In this document: in pieces, positions 34,947 to 43,900 of the stretch | How positions within the stretch are numbered: position 1 is the first letter of the stretch | Layout: each line of letters starts with the position of its first letter | Assembly (NCBI GenBank): GCA_027627225.1 | Contig: CM051025.1 | Location: 76,920,474-76,984,473, forward strand | DNA: 64,000 nt | From: Congeria kusceri | Lineage: Eukaryota; Mollusca; Bivalvia; Myida; Dreissenidae | Reading direction: 5' to 3' | The notes under the pieces: generated by a model | What the model saw: only the letters and a program-made list of their open reading frames with translations | Database searches by the model: none | Told to the model about the DNA's origin: nothing | Program-made: the position numbers and the translations under genes

Positions 34947-37900
34947 GTATATTAATAACATTAATTTAATGTACGAACTGTCAGCGCTCGTAGTAATATG
35001 TTCAGATTAATTCTCTTGAAGTGGTGCGACTGGCATTGCGGATATACGGTTTCGTACTCTTGCCAACTCGTACCGTATAAAAGGCTATATTTTCTGGGTA
35101 GTGACAGGTCAGTACCAGTCACTTTGGATAATTATATTTAAATGTTGTATGTGTTTATAAAATTTCAATTATGAAAATAAAAGAAAATTCCTGTTCTCAT
35201 CTTGTAAGCAAAATGATATATGTCAGTCATGTACTGATGTAATGTGCGCGGGTAAGAACTAGGCGCCCTGTTAGCTCAGATGGTAGAATGCTAGTGTTGT
35301 GGCGATTGTTGGTTCTAGCCCCGCACATGGCCAACTTTTCCTCCCAGGTTTACTTTAATGGTGTCAGAAGTACACGGCAGGAGTGCCTGGAGTCAGCCTA
35401 AAAGGTTAATAGCAGGAGGAGTGTGGGGTGCGTGGGTAAGAACCAGCTGCCCGGTAAGCTCAGATGGTACCCCGTGCGAGTGTTCTGGTGTCGTTGGTTC
35501 AAGCCCCACACCAGGCGCACTTTTCCTCCTAGGTTTATTGTAGTCAAATACATGTCAGGATTAATGTAATGACTTAGTGCAACCCAGGGTTGTCATTATC
35601 AAAGGAAACAATTGATTTTAATCTCAATGTAAGCGATTTGGCCAGGGGTCTTGGGAGCCCCATTGTGGTATTAAAGATCGCAATTTTAAACTTCCTGTAA
35701 AAAACAACAGATTTCCTCACGTTTTTAAAAGATGAATATTATCAGCAATCGGTTAATAATGACAACCCTGGCAATCCAAAGGCAAATTCAGCTAAATTCA
35801 AAGATGTTATGTTTTTAGCTCGACTATTCACCTAATAGTTCAAGCTATACTACTCGCCCATTCGTAAGCGTCGGCGTAATGCTCTTGTTAAGGTTTGTGT
35901 GCAACAAGTCCATATCTCTGTAACTACTACAGGGTCATTATATAAGGTCACTGGCCAAGACCCATAACAGTAATAGTGTTTTATCCAGACCTAATCAGCG
36001 TGGCGCCGCACTGTGCCCCTTTATTGATCCGCCACCCTGCCCTTTTCCAAGACAATTAGCGCCTCGTGCCCTCTTATCTATCGACTGTATTGATTGTTAA
36101 CGAGGGCCCATTGTGATAGCATGTTATTATAATTCAATCTGTGACCACCTGATAAAATCAGCAGTAGGGCAGTCAGATTACGAGTTTGTGTCCAGATACA
36201 ATAAAATCATGCTGAATTTGTTTTCAAAATGAGCGTAAATTGTCTGCTTTTAACTGTCTCGTTTTCATATGCAGTTTCTAACATGTTTTTGTTTCGTGAT
36301 TTTTTATGATAAATGTGATAACAAAGGGCAGAATGCATATAAATGTAGACTCAATGTCGTCTTTATTCATAAACTATGAAAAAATACATGTGTTTACAAT
36401 ATTTCTTCCAATAATAACCAAAAATCCCTGAAAAAACTAATTGCTGACCTAGCTATAATTTCGGACAAACATATTCGGATAAATCATTTCAATCGGAATT
36501 TCAATGTTTGTGTTCTTAATGTTCAGTCTTGACTTTTGCTTTTCATCATTAATCAAAATAGTAGTAGCAAGGTCATCATCAAGAGCATAATTCATATAAA
36601 CCATAATGATGAAAATAAAAATATTTCCTACAATAAAAAAGATCTAAAATAAAAATTATGTCAGAGTAATAGGATTTTTACCAATAATAAAGTTGATTTT
36701 AACTTGCCCATAAACTGTTTTAGTTTAAAAGTTGTCTTGTTTGATTGCCCATTGGAAATACTTATGAATAAAAAATAAATAATTTTCTTATCTTTACGAA
36801 TAATATAACTTAATAATAAGAAGAACTTATAATATTGGAAAATTAAAATGTGTTCATAAATTGACTTAATAATCATAAAATATATGAAAGGAATTTGTCA
36901 GTAATACTTCAAGAAAAAACTATTTAAATCTAATGTGCCCTTTTTAAAAGTGTCACCGCGCACATAATGCCCCTTTTCAAATCAAGTGCCCCTCTGCCCA
37001 TCTAGATTAAACACTAAGTGACCAGCATTTTAGCAGAATTATGGCCCTTTTTGTACTGAGAAAAGCGAAGTTGAGGTTTGTGTGCAAGAGAAAATTCAGA
37101 TTAAGGTTTGCATGCTACAAGTACATATCTCTGTAAATACTACAGACATTTAATTGGCATTTCACACATGTCTTCGGTTTCATTATGTAAGGTCACTGAC
37201 CAAGGCCCATAAGTCTGACCTGCGGTTTAGTAGGATTATGCCCCTTTTTGTACTTAGAAAATCAGGTTAAAGATTGCGTGCAACAACTCCATATCGCTAA
37301 ATTGCAGTTCAGAGTTATGGGTACCAAGATTATACAGAGGAAAAACGATGAACTCAATGTGTTTTATTTATTTTTCATTCCAGATATCCTCAATGTTGAA
37401 ACTCTACCTGAAGGCAAACCAGTAATAGAAAACATCAAGTGCTTTGATTGGAGCATTGAGACCAAATATTATACAGCCGAAGTTAGACTGTGTGTGACTG
37501 CTGAAAGAACTATAGGGAACCAAACATTCGCAGAAAATATACAGGCTTTTGTTGTGTGCTTCAACTCAGAAAAGGTTACATAAATTTTATTTCTATAAAA
37601 AAAAAATTCCAACTTGATTGTGTTAAATTCAGACAACATTAAACAATAAAAAACAAACCAAATAGTAATTGAAAGTGTAATTTGCATAAGGAATAAATTT
37701 CAGTATTGATTACTTAATTGCTTGTGTTCTACATTTAGCAAAGCAGTTTTGATAAAGTCAAACTATGGTTGCCATACTTGGACCAGTTGAATCCAGAGAT
37801 CAAGATTCTTGTTTGTGAGAGATGTTCAGAAACAACAGGTAACTTATTCTGCAAGGTGTGTCACATTAAGGGCTCACTTTTCTTTCATTTGCTAAATTAG

Positions 37901-40900
37901 CTGTCAATAATCTATACATTTGAATATTTGTTTTAAGAAAAGTCTGTTGATTGTCATATTTTTCTTCATAAAGCCCAATGAAAAAAAAAAAATGAGATGA
38001 ATTTTAACTCCATTCGATAAATTTTGAAAAAATACTTTTTTAGCCAGGGATATTATTAAACTATAAACAAACATATCTGTTGATAGTGTTGGATCAAAGT
38101 ATTTATTTTATGCTGTTAAACAGGAGGTGTGACAATAATGGAGTAAATGGACTGAAGAAAATTAATAATTCTCTTAAATAAAAGTACCGGTATATGTTTA
38201 ATTACTAACATGAAATTATTTTCAGATATTAGCAAATTGTCAGCCCAGACATGGTGCATTGAAAATGGTTTTGAGCTGGTTGAATTGAACCCTGAAACTC
38301 ACACAGACAGTGACACAGAGGGTGAGGTTGCATTGTGATGTAAAACTAAATGTGGCGTGTTGTGTGAAAACTGGGCATAATGCACATGCATCAAGTGTCG
38401 TCCCAGATCAGCCTGTGCAGTCTGCTAATTCGGGATGACACTTTCCACTTTTATGGTATTGTCTGTTTCAAGGAAGTCTCTGCACAGGCTGATCCGGGAC
38501 AACACTTTAAGCATGTGCATTAAGCCCGGTTTTCCCATGACAAACCAAAAAAATATACATGTGACATAGCGGGGCTTTGGGTTGCCTGCCAGGCTGTATC
38601 ATAAAGCTTCTAAATGCAAATACAGAAAACTCTTTTTCCAACCATTTGTTTAAGTCTGTGGTTCTGTTCGTAACACAATTTATTGTCAAAAACAAAAGCA
38701 ATTCTATTATTGCAACGAATTATAATGTATTTTAATGTTAATTCACAACAAGAGTAATTAACGGTCAGTTCCGATTAATGGGCTAAAAAGTATTTTGAGA
38801 TTGTGCAGTGAGTAGACAATTATAATAAACGTTGTCATGTAAACCATTTCGGTTAAAAAAATAACAACAAAAAAACATGTAAGTATTATTCAACTTGAAA
38901 CAATATACAACTGAAATTTAGGAAACCTTTTCACAAACAAAAGTATTTCATACACGGCTTTAGTTTTTGCAGTCAGATTAATTATGTTTAGTTTTTTTTT
39001 CCTTTGTCTATCTGCAGTTTTTCTGTTTAATTCAGTATTACATAAATCAAATACATTGTATTAATTCTCAGATGATTTCATGGAGACGACTGGATTGAAG
39101 CGAATAGTACAGGCACTGCATGCCCACACATGGCCCAACCTCGTTATGAAAGGTATGGCATGTTACTGGTAAACAGGGCTTTTTTGGGGGCCAATTTTAT
39201 AACCGTTATTGGGTCATATTCCCAATGGCAAAAAGTATCTTTTTCCCAAATCCAGTCCCAAAATTCCCAAATGATGGTTTGACTTTCAGATGTTTGGAAA
39301 TAAGAGGAGCTCAGTGTAGAAAAGAGAAATATGGACTGTTGAAGTTGTTATAACTATTTTACTGATTTTTTTTTGTTCAGAATATTCTATTTTATGTAGT
39401 TTATCTATAATTATTCAAATTTATTAATCAAACAATTACAATTTTTCCTAGTTTTAGGTGAATTAACGCTAAAATTCCCAATTTCATGGGTATAGGTGAT
39501 TTTAAAGTTTTCTCAACAACTTATATCCATAAAATTTGGGTTGCACTTTGATTTGGTATATTTACTTTTCAGACACAAGGCATGCCATGAGTCCTTACAT
39601 CCGACAGCTGATGAAGGAGGAACACGAGATCCAGCAACAGAACACAGACGGGTCTTCATCCCCCGACAGTGGCGGAGACTGCTGCGAGAAGCGTGATAAC
39701 ACTGAACACAACGTAGAACAGTCAAATTGTACCAGTGCATCGGATATAGAAAAGTGTGGTACTAGTAGTCATACAGATGTTGGTGCTGAAGATGGGAGTC
39801 AAGACACTGTTATTGTAGCTTCTAGTTGTAAAATAGATTTGTGTAATGGAGATGCAGTACAACATGGGACACAACAGTGCAATGAAGCTTCTGGTAAAAA
39901 AGACGATGGCAATACAAAATCAAAGAAGCAACTTAGCAAAGAAGAATGTTTAGGTAAAATTTTTGAGAATCCAATTTCTTTGTCGAAGTACAGTACTGTA
40001 CAATGGTATTGATCACGTCCAGTTGTAGCTGTAGTTATTCAAATGTACAATAACACCTATTTAAAGTCCTAAAGTATTTTACACAGTATTATATTTCGTA
40101 AATATTCTTGTTTGTTACTAACAATTAACATTTGGAAACAGTCTAAATGGACCAGAATACTGTTCGATCACAACTAAATGAATCAATATATTTTGAACAC
40201 ATCTTTCTTTCTCAGACAGCATGTTAAATTTAATGTTTGAAACCAGATTAAACAGACGAGCATACATGTACATTTCGAGCACAACTATATGATTCAATAT
40301 TTGAACACATCTTCCTTTCTCAGACAGCATGCTGCCCAGTGAGGATTTAGAGCTGTTTGCAGCCCTTGGTAATGATGACCCTGGTGAGGAGTCTTTTGAG
40401 AAACTCTTCGAGAAGTTTGCACATATGAAAGGTGGGTCTTGTATGATGTATGTGTATGATGTGTGTGATGTTATTTCTTAATAATTCATGCCAGTATTAA
40501 GAACATAACCTACGTTTTGAGCCAATGAAACACACAATCATTGAGAGCATGTTCCTAATGGATGTTTTTAATATATTTGATCGGCTACTTGGAACCTCGC
40601 CTTCTCAGAATATTTATTTAACATTGCTATATGAGGAATGTCATGGGAAAACTGGGCTTAACGCGCGTGTGTTAAGTGTTGTGCCAGATTATCCTGTGCA
40701 GTTTGCACAGGCTGATCCTGGTAGACACTTTCCGCTTTTATGATATTTTCTGTTTCAAGGAAATCTCTTCTAAACATAAATCCACAGTAGGTGGAAAGTG
40801 TCATCACTTAGCCTGTGCGGACTGCACAGGCTGATCCAGGACGACACTTTACATATGAGCATTAAGCCCAGTTTTCCCAAGATACGCCTCATATATAGAT

Positions 40901-43900
40901 AACTACTATGCACATGTTTGAATGATGTACATGCGTCCGACAATTTGAAATGTAGGTTAGATTCTAAGTAAGAACATATTAAGTAAAATCTTGTTGGTTA
41001 AGAAAGTGTGAAGCCAGAGCATGTTCTAACTATTACATAAAATAAAGTGAATAATTCATAAAATGTAAGTGGCCATTACAAATGTAAAATTCTTTGACTG
41101 TTATCAGTGTAATGTTTTTGAAGAGAAGTTCATTATTCTAGCTAATGTAGAATAATATGTATTACAGAGAAAGCCGGTAATCTGCCCTTTGAAGAAAGAA
41201 GAAAATATGCAGAACATGTAAGCAATACGTTACCGCAAGTTCAACTTCAAATTAAGAAACAATTCTAATTATTTATTAGGCCTGACGTAGAGGGATGCAG
41301 GTTTTAAACTTTCAAATGCACATTTCTCATTCGATCTTTTAAGAACAGTGAGTTGTGGACGTGTTGTTGTTACAACTCCTGTTGGCGGTGTTCTGTTGGC
41401 TGGCAATTTCTTTCAGTGCAACAAGAATCGCAAAATAATGCCAATACATCAGTGTTCTGACATGGATGCGGCCTTGCGCCATTAGCGCAAAAATAAATGA
41501 TTTGCCCCCACCACATCTTTGTAAGCTGGTCCGCGGGCGCACACAATTTCCAAGTAAATAATAATGCAATTGATGACGTCACACTGTTACACTTTGTCGT
41601 TTTAACAGGTTTCATTATTAATGCCTTGTGTTTATAACGGATTAATAAAATCAAATTTGGTCGAATTGGAATTAATAATGCAAGGTTATAAGGTATTTAA
41701 GAATGCAGTTTAACATTGATCAACAGAACGTTATGAATTAATTAAGAACACAATATTATGTATTAATCCTTTTTTGAACAGAAAAGAAAAAGAAACATGA
41801 ATTAAAACAGCTAGTACATACTTTTCAAAACAGAAATTTGCTTTGGGAATATTAATGAGATGTAAAACTGTTTTTTGTCTGTGTCCCTACATTTTTAGCT
41901 TTTGTGATCGCCCGTTGTCCGCCGTGCGTGCGTGTGTGCGTTGTCAACTTTTCATTCAAACAACATCTCCTCCTAAACCGCTTGGCAGATTTTCACCAAA
42001 CTTCACAGGAATGATCCTTGGGTGGACCTCTTTCAAAGATGTTCAAATCTTTCCAGTCCGCTGCATATGTAGGTCACCAGAGCTAAAAATAGATTTTAAA
42101 AGTGAAAACTTAAAAAATCTTCTCCTATGAAACCGCAAAGCTCAGAGGTTTCATATTTGATATGTGACATTATCTAGTGGTCCTCTACTAAGATTGTTCA
42201 AATTGTACCCCTGGGGTCAAAACTGGCCACGCCCGAGGGGTCACATGGTTTATATAGACTTGTATAGCAAAATAACTTTAAAAATCTTCTCTGAAACCGC
42301 AAGACCCAGAGGTTTCATATTTGGTAGGTAACATTGTGTAGTGGTCCTCTACAAAGATTGTTCAAATGATGCCCCTAAGGTCAAAACTGGCAACACCCCG
42401 GGGGTCACATGGTTTATACAAATAAATAGCCAAATGACTTTAAAAATCTTCTCCTCTGAAACTACATGGCCTAGAGGTTTCATATTCGGTTGGTAACATT
42501 GTATAATGGTCCTCTACAAAGATTGTTTAAATGATGTTCCTGGGTTCAAAATTGGCCACGCCCCGGGGGTCACATGGTTTATATACATTAAAATAGCAAA
42601 ATGACTTCAAAAATCTTCTCCACTGAAACCTCAAGGCACAGAGGTTTTATATTTGGTAAGTAACATTGTATAGTGGTCCTTTACAAAGATTGTTCAAATG
42701 ATGCCCCTGGGTAAAAACTGGCCACACCCCGGGGTCACATGGTTTATACAAACTTAAATAGCCTAATGACTTTAAAAATCTTCTCCTATGAAACTGCAAT
42801 GCCTAGAGGTTTCATATTCGGTTGGTAACATTGTATAATGGTCCTCTACAAAGATTGTTTAAATGATGTCCCTGGGTTTAAAATTGGCCACATCCTGGGG
42901 GTCACATGGTTTATATACATTTAAATAGCAAAATGACTTTAAAAATCTTCTCCTCTGAAACCACAAGGCCCAGAGGTTTTATATTTGGTATGTAACATAG
43001 TATAGTGGTCCTCTACAAAGATTGTTCAAATTATGCCCCTGGGGTCAACACTGGCTACATTGTTTATACTGCAGCACTGTAATTTCAATCAGCCTGTAAC
43101 ACTCAATACAGCAGACCATGTATACAGTGTGCTATTTTTAGATCTTATGAAACCAGCTAGCCAGTTACCCAGTGTTGTGAGAGTGCTTTGGAGAATTGTT
43201 GGAGATGACCATTGAAATGCATAGAAAATATTATTCACCAGCATGGTCAATCATGTTGTTGTGTAAGTAAATTAGCTGGATGTAATGTTTAGGCAATGTG
43301 TAAGAAATGTAGTCGATCTGTCTTAGTATATAAGACCGTCTTATATCATACATTTTCACTTTAGATCTACTACATTGAATTTGTTTACAGGCAAAGTGTT
43401 AGCTGTACATGTAAGCCCTATGCAAACATTGAGCTACTTTTTATATGGGCAATGTTTGCTGACGGGCTGTACCGGGGAACGACCATTTCTGTGTTGGAAA
43501 GCTTTCCTGTCTATATTGATCCGACAGGAGTTTGATTGCTACTTTCACGTCCAGAAATTAGATGGTTATTGTGAACGGTTGCAATAAAAGTTACATACCT
43601 GGACAGATAGTCCATTCCTAATTAATGTTCCATAAATATTTATATGAAAACACGTTCATTTTACATGCCTGAGCTATTTAAACCTACACACTATTGCATT
43701 TTAAAATAATCTCACTGTCCTCCACTGTGTAAAATTAAATCGATATTCTGCTACGCTGTAGAAGTGTTACGTCATTCTATTGGTCAGTATCAGGATAGCC
43801 TCACTCTGATTGGTTTGAGTGCTAAACGATGCTGCAATTTTGGGAATTTCTACATACTTGTGATAGATTTATACACAAGTTAAAATCGGATTTAAATGCT

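Larger units (their letters stand above)
34947..37383. other. AAGAB intron 1
   Basis: It holds a tandem pair of tRNA-like repeats (35255-35535) and a tandem element of the gamma/delta style that is split by copy B of the ~1-kb inverted-repeat element. Nothing else is recognised. Confidence 0.6.
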
